Below are positions 1 through 7,472 of a stretch of 13,277 nucleotides of DNA, piece after piece. The notes beneath the pieces were generated by a model. That model did not search any database and was not told where the DNA came from. It saw only the letters and a program-made list of their open reading frames with translations. The position numbers and the translations under genes were made by a program. Source of the DNA: JBAXLO01 sp037134755 (GTDB lineage Bacteria > Bacteroidota > Bacteroidia > Bacteroidales > JACABE01); NCBI GenBank assembly GCA_037134755.1, contig JBAXLO010000125.1, positions 1 through 13,277 on the forward strand, written 5' to 3'. Numbering within the stretch: the stretch's first letter is position 1; each line of letters opens with the position of its first letter.

Positions 1-1
1 A

Positions 2-184
2 GATATAATAATGGTTTTAGATAGGCACGACCAACTATTTTGTCTATTACGCCTATTTTTACAATTAATATCAAATGTTTATTGTATGTATAGAACAGCT
101 ATGTCGCAATTTGAAAAACTTAAGAGCTTTCTCAATTTATTTTTACATAATAATTTTATTTTAGGTTGTGATGCTAAAAAATAG
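2..184 (+). CDS. Possible C-terminal end of an unknown protein, cut by the window edge
   Basis: A frame is open from the left edge to a TAG at 182-184, about 60 codons, with an ATG at 11-13. Readable pieces include MVLDRHDQLFCLL near the start and GCDAKK at the end; the middle is rich in Leu, Phe and Asn. An uninterrupted frame of this length is uncommon in DNA this AT-rich, so it may be the tail of a gene beginning outside the window. No domain or motif is recognisable, and there is no clear terminator after it. It could also be a chance open frame. The inverted-repeat element at 277 starts about 90 nt downstream. Confidence 0.3.
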   Translation, partial: DIIMVLDRHDQLFCLLRLFLQLISNVYCMYRTAMSQFEKLKSFLNLFLHNNFILGCDAKK

Positions 185-276
185 TATCAAAAATAAATGT
201 TATTGCAAATAGTTTTTTTAAGAAACGACTAAACAATATGCTTTTGGTAAACTTCATTTTCAGGAAAGCATAAATT

Positions 277-526
277 AAATTACAATGCACAAACTTTTCC
301 TAAGTTTGCATAAATAAATTTACTTTTGAGCACATTTTTTAAAGATTATGCATTATAGGCGTTTTAAGACACAATTTTTAAAAAAGGTTTGTTGATGAAA
401 AATGTCTTTTTGCATATTTTTTTCAGTGTTGGGCTTAATACAATCTTTTTGGTATTATTTTAGAAAATGTATGCCTATAACATTTTTATTTATGCAAACC
501 TAGGAAAAGTTTGTGCATTGTAATTT
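277..526. repeat. 250-bp element with 42-nt terminal inverted repeats, MITE-like
   Basis: The arm at 277-318 and the reverse complement of 485-526 match at 41 of 42 positions; the only difference is A versus G in the centre of the arm. The arms contain ATGCACAAACTTTTCC and, on the other side, GGAAAAGTTTGTGCAT. Each arm also contains a smaller hairpin (CAAACTT, 5-nt loop, AAGTTTG in the left arm). Just inside the arms, 353-360 (TTATAGGC) and 473-480 (GCCTATAA) form a second inverted pair. The interior of about 166 bp has no long open frame. Size and structure suit a miniature inverted-repeat element or a long cruciform. I cannot define a clean target-site duplication; the flanks are just AT-rich. 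Confidence 0.8.
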
Positions 527-802
527 TATATTGACAATATCCTTTCAGAGTTTCATATTTACACTATATTTTATCAAATAAATTAATAAAAAGTTCTTTG
601 TTAATTTAATTTATAGTGTTGGTAATTAATTAATAAATGATATTAACTACTATTTCATTAATATATTTATATTATGTCTGAAACAAATGTTTTTAATTAA
701 TAAGAAATTAACTAAATAATATATAACTTTGTACTTTATTTATTTTAAAAAAAACTCTATTAAAAAACAATTTTAGGTCTAAACTTCAAAACAATAACAT
801 TT
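527..802. other. AT-rich non-coding leader upstream of the 333-aa gene
   Basis: No open frame of note is present. A weak inverted pair, ACACTATA at 561-568 and TATAGTGT at 612-619, could form an extended AT-rich stem. The stretch 720-800 is probably the promoter and leader region of the gene starting at 803. Confidence 0.4.
724..731 (+). promoter_or_regulatory. Candidate -7 box (TAACTTTG) for the 333-aa gene
   Basis: TAACTTTG fits the Bacteroidota -7 consensus TAnnTTTG and would give a leader of about 65 nt. No TTTG -33 element is seen at the usual spacing, and such 8-mers arise by chance in AT-rich DNA, so this is a weak call. Confidence 0.25.
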
Positions 803-1804
803 ATGAATGAAACAAAAATCAATGCGAGAATAAATAAAACGATAAATGCAATAAATACAATTCAGAAATTTCCGCAGGAGAACATTATAGCTTATATTAA
901 AGCCAGTAATATTGCAAATAAACGTTTGCCGATAGAACCTAAGATTCAATTGGTTATTGATAGGTCTGATATTCCTTTTAACAACATCATAAAAGTTTTT
1001 ACTAACAAAAAAGCTGATATTTTGGGCGGTAGTTCTGAAGTGGTGAATTTTAATGAAATGAGACCCTATTTTTATTTAAATCTTAAAAAATTTAAAGCTA
1101 AGGTGAGAAAGTTGATGCCTAGAAATAAAACTATTTTGGTTTTATTGAATTTAAATAAAATAAGTGATTTTCAAAGATATACTCAGAGTACTCTTTTAAC
1201 AAATCTTGAGGCAATAATTATAAATATTGAAAAAACACCTAAATTAGCCTCACTGCTAACAGAAGCAACTGCTTTGAAAAGTCAGGTTGAAAATCCTTTA
1301 AGTGTTAAACAGGAACAATTTACAAATATTAAATCCGACAGAACAAAAATGACAACCGTTTTAGGTGCTTTAAAAATTTGTTTGCGTGCTAACTTTGGTA
1401 CTTTTTTGGAAACTTATGCTGATAATCCTGAAGTTATATTTCAATATTTTCCGATAGAAATCTTATTTAAGAATGTAAAATCGGCTGATACTGTTAATAA
1501 AAATCAAAAATTGATAGTTAATCCGGAAACAAATGTCTTTTGTATCAACGATTTTAAGATTTCAAAAAATGGATTCGTAAAAGTTGATTGTAGGGGCAAA
1601 GGTTGGATGAAAATATGGCGTTCGTTTAATATTGTTACGGTTGCACCGCAGGGAGTACCAATGGTTAAAGCAAATTGCAAAGATATTTTTGCAAATGGTA
1701 GATTGGGAGCTCTGAATAATAGTTATATAATGTGTGAAGTTGAAGGTCCGTTAGATTTAGTAAAAATAATGCTTACCTCACGTCCGAAAAAAAGAGGAAA
1801 GTAG
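803..1804 (+). CDS. Unrecognised 333-aa protein, probably cytoplasmic
   Basis: I do not recognise the family. The 333-residue product starts MNETKINARINKTINAI and ends with a basic tail (RPKKRGK). It has no signal peptide and no transmembrane segment. Residues 1-50 and 130-195 look largely helical; residues 100-116 include a basic patch followed by a hydrophobic strand (KTILVLLNLNKI). The last third (about 235-325) is more strand-like, with NVFCINDFKISKNGFVKVDC, GKGWMKIWR and VTVAPQGVPMVKANC, suggesting a separate small beta domain; its Cys residues could be structural or chance. ATG 803 is the first start in frame after an AT-rich non-coding leader. The gene stands alone, is convergent with lpxA, and is followed 10 nt later by a strong hairpin. 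The uninterrupted frame and mixed composition support a real gene; the function is unknown. Confidence 0.8.
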   Translation: MNETKINARINKTINAINTIQKFPQENIIAYIKASNIANKRLPIEPKIQLVIDRSDIPFNNIIKVFTNKKADILGGSSEVVNFNEMRPYFYLNLKKFKAKVRKLMPRNKTILVLLNLNKISDFQRYTQSTLLTNLEAIIINIEKTPKLASLLTEATALKSQVENPLSVKQEQFTNIKSDRTKMTTVLGALKICLRANFGTFLETYADNPEVIFQYFPIEILFKNVKSADTVNKNQKLIVNPETNVFCINDFKISKNGFVKVDCRGKGWMKIWRSFNIVTVAPQGVPMVKANCKDIFANGRLGALNNSYIMCEVEGPLDLVKIMLTSRPKKRGK

Positions 1805-1814
1805 ATATAAAATA

Positions 1815-1848
1815 AAAAGCCTTGTCAATTAAGATTAACAAGGCTTTT
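1815..1848. terminator. Bidirectional rho-independent terminator between the 333-aa gene and lpxA
   Basis: AAAAGCCTTGT at 1815-1825 pairs perfectly with ACAAGGCTTTT at 1838-1848 across a 12-nt loop. The flanking A and T runs supply a U-tract in both directions, so one hairpin can end the plus-strand gene (stop at 1804) and the minus-strand lpxA (stop at 1870). Confidence 0.85.
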
Positions 1849-1869
1849 AAATTTTAGATTCGTTTATAT

Positions 1870-2655
1870 TTACGAGATACGAGAATAACCTTTCATAATA
1901 CCACGGCTTGAACGACCAATGAACGATAATATTTCATCTCTTTCGGGAGTAGCAGCCATTTCAGCTTCTATTACATCTGTAGCCTGACTTACATTTAGAC
2001 CTTTTAAATATATAATACGATATATATCTTGTATATCTTTTATCTTTTCTGAACTAAATCCACGACGACGTAAGCCAATAGAATTAATACCGACATAAGA
2101 AAGTGGTTCGCGTGCACATTTAGTATATGGAGGAACATCTTTACGAACTAATGAACCTCCAGAAGTCATAGTATGTGCACCAATATTTACAAACTGATGA
2201 ATAGCAGTCATGCCACCAAGAATAGCCCAATCGTCAATAACGATATGTCCGGCTAAAGTAGTTGCATTACCTAAAATACAATTGTTGCCGATAACACAAT
2301 CATGAGCAACATGAACATAAGCCATCAAAAGACAATTATTTCCTACAACAGTTTCCCAATTTGCTTTAGTACCTCTATTGATAGTAACAAATTCGCGAAT
2401 AGTAGTATTATCACCTATAATTGCTGTTGTTTCTTCACCTTTATATTTTAAATCCTGAGGAATTGCTGATATAACAGCACCTGGGAAAATCTTACAGTTC
2501 TTCCCAATCCTAGCGCCTTCCATTATAGTAACATTAGGCCCTATCCAAGTTCCTTCTCCGATTTCAACATTTTTATCTATTGTAACAAAAGGTTCTATTA
2601 CAACATTTTTTGCAACTTTTGCCTGTGGGTTAACGTATGCTAGTGGCTGATTCAT
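1870..2655 (-). CDS. lpxA: Acyl-ACP:UDP-N-acetylglucosamine O-acyltransferase (LpxA)
   Basis: It transfers a 3-hydroxyacyl chain from acyl carrier protein to the 3-OH of UDP-GlcNAc, the first step of lipid A synthesis, in the cytoplasm. At 261 aa it is almost the same length as E. coli LpxA. Residues 1-180 show the hexapeptide repeat pattern of a left-handed beta helix (IGEGTWIGPNVTI, IGKNCKIFPGAVI, VIGNNCILGN). The family signature MAYVHVAHDC holds His115 and His118, of which His118 aligns with the catalytic His125 of E. coli. TLAGH, GGMTAIHQF and DVPPY follow, then a helical C-terminal domain (about 190-261). The region around 160-172, which sets acyl chain length in this family, differs from E. 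coli (TMTSGGSLVRKD), so chain specificity should not be assumed. The gene lies 42 nt after lpxC/fabZ with an A-rich leader and no promoter of its own, so co-transcription is likely. Confidence 0.97.
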   Translation of the reverse strand: MNQPLAYVNPQAKVAKNVVIEPFVTIDKNVEIGEGTWIGPNVTIMEGARIGKNCKIFPGAVISAIPQDLKYKGEETTAIIGDNTTIREFVTINRGTKANWETVVGNNCLLMAYVHVAHDCVIGNNCILGNATTLAGHIVIDDWAILGGMTAIHQFVNIGAHTMTSGGSLVRKDVPPYTKCAREPLSYVGINSIGLRRRGFSSEKIKDIQDIYRIIYLKGLNVSQATDVIEAEMAATPERDEILSFIGRSSRGIMKGYSRIS

Positions 2656-2697
2656 TTCTATTTTTTTTATTAATATTTATGTTTATTAATTTGCTCG

Positions 2698-4095
2698 TTA
2701 TTCAGCTATCTTAACAATCTGAGCAAGCATTTCGGCTTCCATAACAATTTTTGTGCCAACATAAGCAATTCCTTTCATGTGGCATAAACCTCTACGGATA
2801 GGTGATAATAAATCTAATTTAAATATCAAAGTATCACCTGGTACAACCTTATTTCTAAATCTAACATTATCAATTTTTAAAAAGTATGTTGCGTAATTTT
2901 TAGGATCACTTACAGAACTCAAGGCCATAATACCACCTGTTTGAGCCATAGCTTCTATTTGCAAAACACCTGGCATAACAGGTTCGTTAGGAAAATGACC
3001 GACAAAAAAGTCTTCGTTCATCGTTACATTCTTTAATCCTACAACATGTTTGTCACTCATTTCAATAATCTTATCAATTAATAAAAATGGATGACGATGT
3101 GGTAATATCTCTTTTATCTGATTAATATCATATAAAGGAGGTTTATTTAAATCAAATTGAGGTATTTCTTTTTTTAGTATCTCCTGTTTAATTTGTTTCT
3201 TTATAAGTTTTGCAAATTCAACATTGGAGCTATGTCCAGGACGACTAACAATTACATGTCCTCTAAAACGTTTGCCAACTAAAGCCAAATCTCCTATCAC
3301 ATCTAATAATTTATGACGGGCAGGTTCGTTTTTAAAATAAAGCTCCAAGTTATTTAAAATGCCTTCTTCTAATACTTCAACAGATGGTTTCTTAAATAAA
3401 CCTGCTAATCGTTCGAGTTCTTCTTTAGAAATGACTCTGTTTACAAATACAATTGCATTGTTATAATCACCACCTTTGATAAGATTATTATTTAAAAGGT
3501 ATTCTAATTCATGAAGAAACACAAAAGTCCTACAAGGAGCGATTTCAGTTTGGAATTCTTCTAATTTATATAAAGAAGCAAATTGAGTATTTAAAACCTT
3601 AAGTTCGTAATCAATTAGTACAGAAACTTTAAATTCTTTACTTGGAATAATAACCATTTCAACTTTCTTTTCAGCATTATTATATGTAATGTTGTTAGTA
3701 ATATCAATGTATTCCTTATCTTCTTCCTGATCTATGATACCTGCACTTAATAATGCATCTACAAATAGTTTTGAACTTCCATCCATTATAGGAGATTCAG
3801 AACTATCCATTTCAATAAGTATATTATCTATACCCAAACCAAAAACTGCAGCTAATACATGCTCAACAGTTCCTATCTTTACACCTTTGTATTCCAAACT
3901 TGTACCTCTAGATGTATCACATACTAAATCAGCATCTGCTGGTACTAATGGAGAGTTCTCTATATCTACTCTTTTAAACTTATACCCAAAATTAACCGGT
4001 GCCGGTTTGTATGTTAAGGTAACGTTTTGCCCTGTGTGTAAACCTGTACCTGATACAGTTACCGGTTTACTAATTGTTTTTTGTTTTTCCATCAT
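2698..4095 (-). CDS. lpxC/fabZ: Bifunctional LpxC-FabZ: UDP-3-O-acyl-GlcNAc deacetylase fused to 3-hydroxyacyl-ACP dehydratase
   Basis: This is one 465-aa polypeptide with two enzymes. Residues 1 to about 300 are LpxC, the zinc deacetylase that commits UDP-3-O-acyl-GlcNAc to lipid A: GTGLHTG at 16-22, VEHVLAA with Glu78 (catalytic base) and zinc ligand His79, MDGSS at 104-108, zinc ligands His261 and Asp265 in HKLLD, and His288 in SRPGHSS. A short linker (about 300-322) leads to FabZ (about 323-465), which dehydrates 3-hydroxyacyl-ACP: PHRHPFLLID at 332-341, catalytic His367 in GHFPNEP and Glu381 in LQIEAMAQ. All key residues are present in both halves. The fusion is characteristic of Bacteroidota and couples use of hydroxyacyl chains in lipid A with their elongation. 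The protein opens with Met-Met, so either ATG could start it. lpxA follows 42 nt on. lpxD, often the upstream neighbour in this phylum, is absent here; recQ occupies that position. Confidence 0.97.
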   Translation of the reverse strand: MMEKQKTISKPVTVSGTGLHTGQNVTLTYKPAPVNFGYKFKRVDIENSPLVPADADLVCDTSRGTSLEYKGVKIGTVEHVLAAVFGLGIDNILIEMDSSESPIMDGSSKLFVDALLSAGIIDQEEDKEYIDITNNITYNNAEKKVEMVIIPSKEFKVSVLIDYELKVLNTQFASLYKLEEFQTEIAPCRTFVFLHELEYLLNNNLIKGGDYNNAIVFVNRVISKEELERLAGLFKKPSVEVLEEGILNNLELYFKNEPARHKLLDVIGDLALVGKRFRGHVIVSRPGHSSNVEFAKLIKKQIKQEILKKEIPQFDLNKPPLYDINQIKEILPHRHPFLLIDKIIEMSDKHVVGLKNVTMNEDFFVGHFPNEPVMPGVLQIEAMAQTGGIMALSSVSDPKNYATYFLKIDNVRFRNKVVPGDTLIFKLDLLSPIRRGLCHMKGIAYVGTKIVMEAEMLAQIVKIAE

Positions 4096-4103
4096 ACAGT
4101 CTG

Positions 4104-4111
4104 CAAAATTA
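4104..4111 (-). promoter_or_regulatory. Candidate -7 box (TAATTTTG) for lpxC/fabZ-lpxA
   Basis: On the minus strand TAATTTTGCAG matches the Bacteroidota -7 consensus, with a degenerate TTTA about 20 nt upstream in the -33 position. The box ends only 8 nt before the first ATG, so transcripts would have an extremely short leader. The match is good but the spacing to the start codon is tight. Confidence 0.4.
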
Positions 4112-4130
4112 ACAAAATATTAAAAATAAA

Positions 4131-4155
4131 TTAAAGAAAACTTCATATAGTGAAG
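4131..4155 (-). terminator. Weak candidate terminator after recQ
   Basis: Read on the minus strand, CTTCA, a 5-nt loop and TGAAG are followed by a TTTTCTTT tract, about 65 nt past the recQ stop codon. The stem is only 5 bp with two G-C pairs, so termination may be partial and recQ could read through into lpxC/fabZ. Confidence 0.3.
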
Positions 4156-4220
4156 ATTATTTTCTTAATGAAATGAAATTAAATATATTAATTAAGTTAA
4201 TAAACTTAGAGATACTATCA

Positions 4221-6164
4221 TTAAGCCCATTTATATTTCATTTCTTCTGTTTCCTTTATCTTATTATTTTCAATAAGCCATTGAATTACTTTTATAATCT
4301 TATCTTCGTCAGCATCTATTAAAGTAACAATTTCTTCTACAGTAAGGTTATTATCTTTTATAATTGGTTTTATTTGATTTACAATAAAATCAAATTCCAA
4401 TTCACTAAGTTCAATTTTATTTCTATTTAAACAAATATCACATTTTCCACATCTTTTACTTTCGTTTTCGCCAAAATATTCCAGTAATATCTGGCTTCTA
4501 CATTTAGATTTAGAATTAACAAAGAATTTTATGGCATCAACTCTTTTTAAAGCATTTTCTTTTCTTATCTCATAATTTTCTTTAGATATAAAAATATCCT
4601 TCGAATCAATACGTTCTGATGTGTATACTATATAAGGTTTGGTGTTTTGAGGAATATATGTTATTACATTATTCTTATTTAACACTTGTAACGAACGAAC
4701 TACTTTATCAACATCAGTATCTAGTCTATTAGAAAGTTCTTTTTCGTTTATCCTTACAAAATCTGTAAATACCCCCCCATAAGATCTCAACAATGTCTTA
4801 ATGAAGTTATCATAGGAAGGATTTTCAATTTGAAATCTATATAAATCTTCTTTATTTATATTAATGAATATTCGGGAAGGTTGATTGAAATCTTCGGATA
4901 AAAGTATATAACCATCCTTCTCTAGAAACTTCAAAGCACTATAAGTTGATAATTGGTTAAAATTATATTGATTACAAAATGTTTTTAAATCAAATTCAAT
5001 ACTAACATCTTTTCCTCCACCTATTGGCAATTGGCAATAATTCCCCAAAGCTGTATATACATTCTTTATATAGCTTTGTTCAGGATAGGATGTTTTAAAG
5101 TTTTCATCCAACGAAAGTAAATCTGCATTATTATATAATAGTATTGACATTGCTTGTTCGCCGTCACGACCGGCTCTTCCTGCTTCCTGAAAATAAGCTT
5201 CTAAAGTATCAGGGATGTCTAAATGAATTACAAAACGCACATTGGATTTGTCGATGCCCATACCAAATGCATTTGTAGCTACTATAACTCTTTTGGAGCC
5301 ATTCATCCATGCATTTTGTGCTTGTGTTCTTACTAATGGATCTAATCCTGCATGATAAAAGCAAGCACTTATTTTATTTTTTGATAGTATATCTGCTATT
5401 TCAATTGTCTTTCTTCTACTTCGTACATAAATGATTCCTGATCCTGTTATTTTATTGATTAACCTTAGTGTACGGGCATATTTATCTTCATTTTTAATTA
5501 TATAATAGGTTAGATTCTTTCTAACGAAGCTATATTGGAATAGATTTTTCTTTTTAAAATCTAATTTGTCCTGAATATCGTTTACAACTTCGGGAGTAGC
5601 AGTTGCAGTTAATGCTAATAATGGAACATCTTTTACAAGGGTTCTTATTTCAGCAATTTTTAGATATGGTGGTCGAAAATCATAACCCCATTGAGAGACG
5701 CAATGAGCTTCATCTACAACTAATAAATTAAGCTTCATCTTGCGTAAATGTTCTTTAAAAGTGGTAGATTCAAGTCTTTCGGGTGACACATAAAGAAACT
5801 TTACTTCTCCATATACACTATTATTAAGAGCAATTTCTATCTCGTTAGGATGCATCCCTGAATAGATTGCCACTGCTTTTATACCTCTTTTTTTAAGGCC
5901 TTCCACCTGATCTTTCATTAAAGATATTAAAGGAGTTATCACAACACAAATTCCGGGCTTGTACATTGCAGGTACCTGAAAACAAATAGATTTGCCTCCG
6001 CCTGTTGGCAGCAAAGCAAGCGTATCATTCCCATCCAGAACAGAGTTTATGATCTCTTCCTGCAAAGGTCGGAAATTGCTATGACCCCAATACTTTAGTA
6101 ATATACTTTTTAACGGCAAAATATTCGTATTAAAATAAGGATACGAAGGTACGCTTTTATTCAA
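4221..6164 (-). CDS. recQ: ATP-dependent DNA helicase RecQ, form without HRDC domain
   Basis: This is a 3'-5' DNA helicase for recombination and replication-fork repair. Of its 647 residues, the helicase core occupies about 18-345: motif 0 FRPLQEEII (31-39), Walker A LLPTGGGKSICFQ (51-63), DEAH box with the RecQ aromatic loop DEAHCVSQWGYDFRP (151-165), TATAT (186-190) and motif VI QEAGRAGRDG (326-335). A winged-helix-like region (about 390-515) comes next, then a zinc site with Cys555, Cys572, Cys575 and Cys578 (CGKCDIC). A small helical domain (about 585-647) closes the protein in place of an HRDC domain. Winged helix before zinc is a layout I associate with the shorter second RecQ of Bacteroidota. 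The start is non-ATG: TTG at 6164-6162. Upstream in frame is a TAA, and the first in-frame ATG falls inside the core near residue 67, too late to be the start. Confidence 0.93.
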   Translation of the reverse strand: MNKSVPSYPYFNTNILPLKSILLKYWGHSNFRPLQEEIINSVLDGNDTLALLPTGGGKSICFQVPAMYKPGICVVITPLISLMKDQVEGLKKRGIKAVAIYSGMHPNEIEIALNNSVYGEVKFLYVSPERLESTTFKEHLRKMKLNLLVVDEAHCVSQWGYDFRPPYLKIAEIRTLVKDVPLLALTATATPEVVNDIQDKLDFKKKNLFQYSFVRKNLTYYIIKNEDKYARTLRLINKITGSGIIYVRSRRKTIEIADILSKNKISACFYHAGLDPLVRTQAQNAWMNGSKRVIVATNAFGMGIDKSNVRFVIHLDIPDTLEAYFQEAGRAGRDGEQAMSILLYNNADLLSLDENFKTSYPEQSYIKNVYTALGNYCQLPIGGGKDVSIEFDLKTFCNQYNFNQLSTYSALKFLEKDGYILLSEDFNQPSRIFININKEDLYRFQIENPSYDNFIKTLLRSYGGVFTDFVRINEKELSNRLDTDVDKVVRSLQVLNKNNVITYIPQNTKPYIVYTSERIDSKDIFISKENYEIRKENALKRVDAIKFFVNSKSKCRSQILLEYFGENESKRCGKCDICLNRNKIELSELEFDFIVNQIKPIIKDNNLTVEEIVTLIDADEDKIIKVIQWLIENNKIKETEEMKYKWA

Positions 6165-6758
6165 TGCAATAATATTATTTAATACAATATTTTTTTAAAA
6201 AAATAAATGAGAAAAAATAAGCACATAGGATGAAAAGGTTTATATGAATATTTAGATTCCTAAATTATTGGTAAAGCCATTACTGTAAGTTTCTGATATA
6301 ATATATTAATTGGTTATTAATTGAAATTATTGCTAAAAGGATTGACTTGTAAAGTTAAACGACGGAATTTTAGTCTTTATTTATCCATTAGTTTAGGTTA
6401 TTTATTGACATTGGCATTGTATCAATGAGGTGTTGAAGTTAGAAATGGAGCGTAGTGATATATTTACCGGGTGTAGCTAGAATTTTATAGGAACTTGTAA
6501 TCTATTCATTGACTTAAATAGAAAATTAATAGAGCTTATAATAGTATTTAAGGTCAGTTCTTATTCATTTATAAGTATTTAAATGAGATTTATAGAAGTT
6601 GAAAAGTTATTTATAGCGTTTAATAAGAATTTTAATGGTAATAAATAGTTATTCATTAAGTTCAAATGGAAAATTATTGAAATTGAAAATTTAGGTTATT
6701 TTTCAGGATATTTTAAATTAAATGTTGGAGGCGTAATAGTAAAAATTACTGCTATCAG
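6165..6758. other. Long intergenic stretch with no supportable gene
   Basis: About 600 nt between the recQ start and the 64-codon frame hold no convincing open frame on either strand. A plus-strand frame opens with ATG at 6583 (MRFIEVEKLFIAFNKNF), meets a TAG at 6646 and continues with protein-like text (LGYFSGYFKLNVGGVIVKI) to a TAA at 6778. This may be further eroded coding sequence upstream of the pseudogene, but it is in a different frame and may be chance. No promoter box or terminator stands out. Confidence 0.4.
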
Positions 6759-7472
6759 ATGCCATGGAATTACAGTATAAAAGAAGCATGGACACCGGTA
6801 GCTCGTAAAATACATAATGTTACTTATTATGGCATTATTACAGAGCTAACACAATATCCATCTGTATTTGTTAAAATCGACTGGGTTAAAAACCAGTTTA
6901 AAAAACCAGAATTAATAGTAGATGAAGAATATGATGGAATTATTGTAAAATAATCTATTAAATGTATAGTAGTTGAAATAGGGTTCAATTTCAACTGGAT
7001 ATATGGTCGGGTTACCGGCACACTCTACGAAGAATATTATCATAAAAAAACTAAAAATAAATACTTTGTTGGTAATCAAAAAAAAGAAAAATTTAAAAGC
7101 ATAAATGAGAATGATGAAATTTATTTTTCTAAAGATGAAGATAATTCAATAAAACCTGATTAGATGCGATCTAACGAGTAAAAACTCCAAGAAATTGAGT
7201 AAGAACTCCAGGAAATAATAAAAAGAATTTCAATCGGACCATATCGAATTCCAAGCTATAGAATAAAATATTAAAGAAATCGTTTCCAAACTCCAAGAAA
7301 TATAGTAAGAACTCCAAGAAGTTGAGTAAGAACCTCAGGAAATGAGTAGCAACTATAAGAAATCCATTCAGAACTCAAAGAAATTGTATAGGAACTTCAA
7401 GAAATAGTATAAAATATTCAAGAAATTCAATACAAACTCTAAGCAATACACTTCAATATTGAAGAAATTTGA
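6759..7472 (+). pseudogene. Eroded gene: N-terminal domain plus long coiled coil, about 13 in-frame stops and two frameshifts
   Basis: An intact frame of 64 codons (6759-6953) begins MPWNYSIKEAWTPVARKI and ends DEEYDGIIVK. After its TAA the same frame carries on for 69 more sense codons (6954-7160) with protein-like text such as FNWIYGRVTGTLYEEYY and ENDEIYFSKDED. It then enters heptads of the type ELQEIE. Continuing needs a shift of frame at an A run (7221-7224, one base extra) and another near 7342 (one base missing in the unit at 7331-7350). With those shifts the heptads run on as EFQSDHIEFQAIE, KEIVSKLQEI, SELKEIV and NIQEIQYKL to a TGA at 7470. Stops interrupt it at 6951, 7161, 7179, 7200, 7264, 7303, 7306, 7327, 7347, 7356, 7389, 7410 and 7440. 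Every one is TAA or TAG, and in the heptads they sit where Gln is expected. I do not recognise the N-terminal domain. The first 64 codons might still be expressed as a truncated protein. Confidence 0.6.

Noticed and set aside
3734..4123. 129-codon plus-strand open frame
   Set aside because: It lies antisense to the LpxC start region, whose motifs are unambiguous; the translation has no family features and it is a shadow of lpxC codon usage.
6583..6780. Separate small gene beginning MRFIEVEKLF
   Set aside because: It is interrupted by a TAG at 6646, overlaps the start of the next frame, and shows no motif; kept only as possible eroded sequence.
6827..7021. 64-codon minus-strand open frame
   Set aside because: It is antisense to the better plus-strand frame at 6759-6953, and the same plus frame continues past the stop with protein-like sequence.
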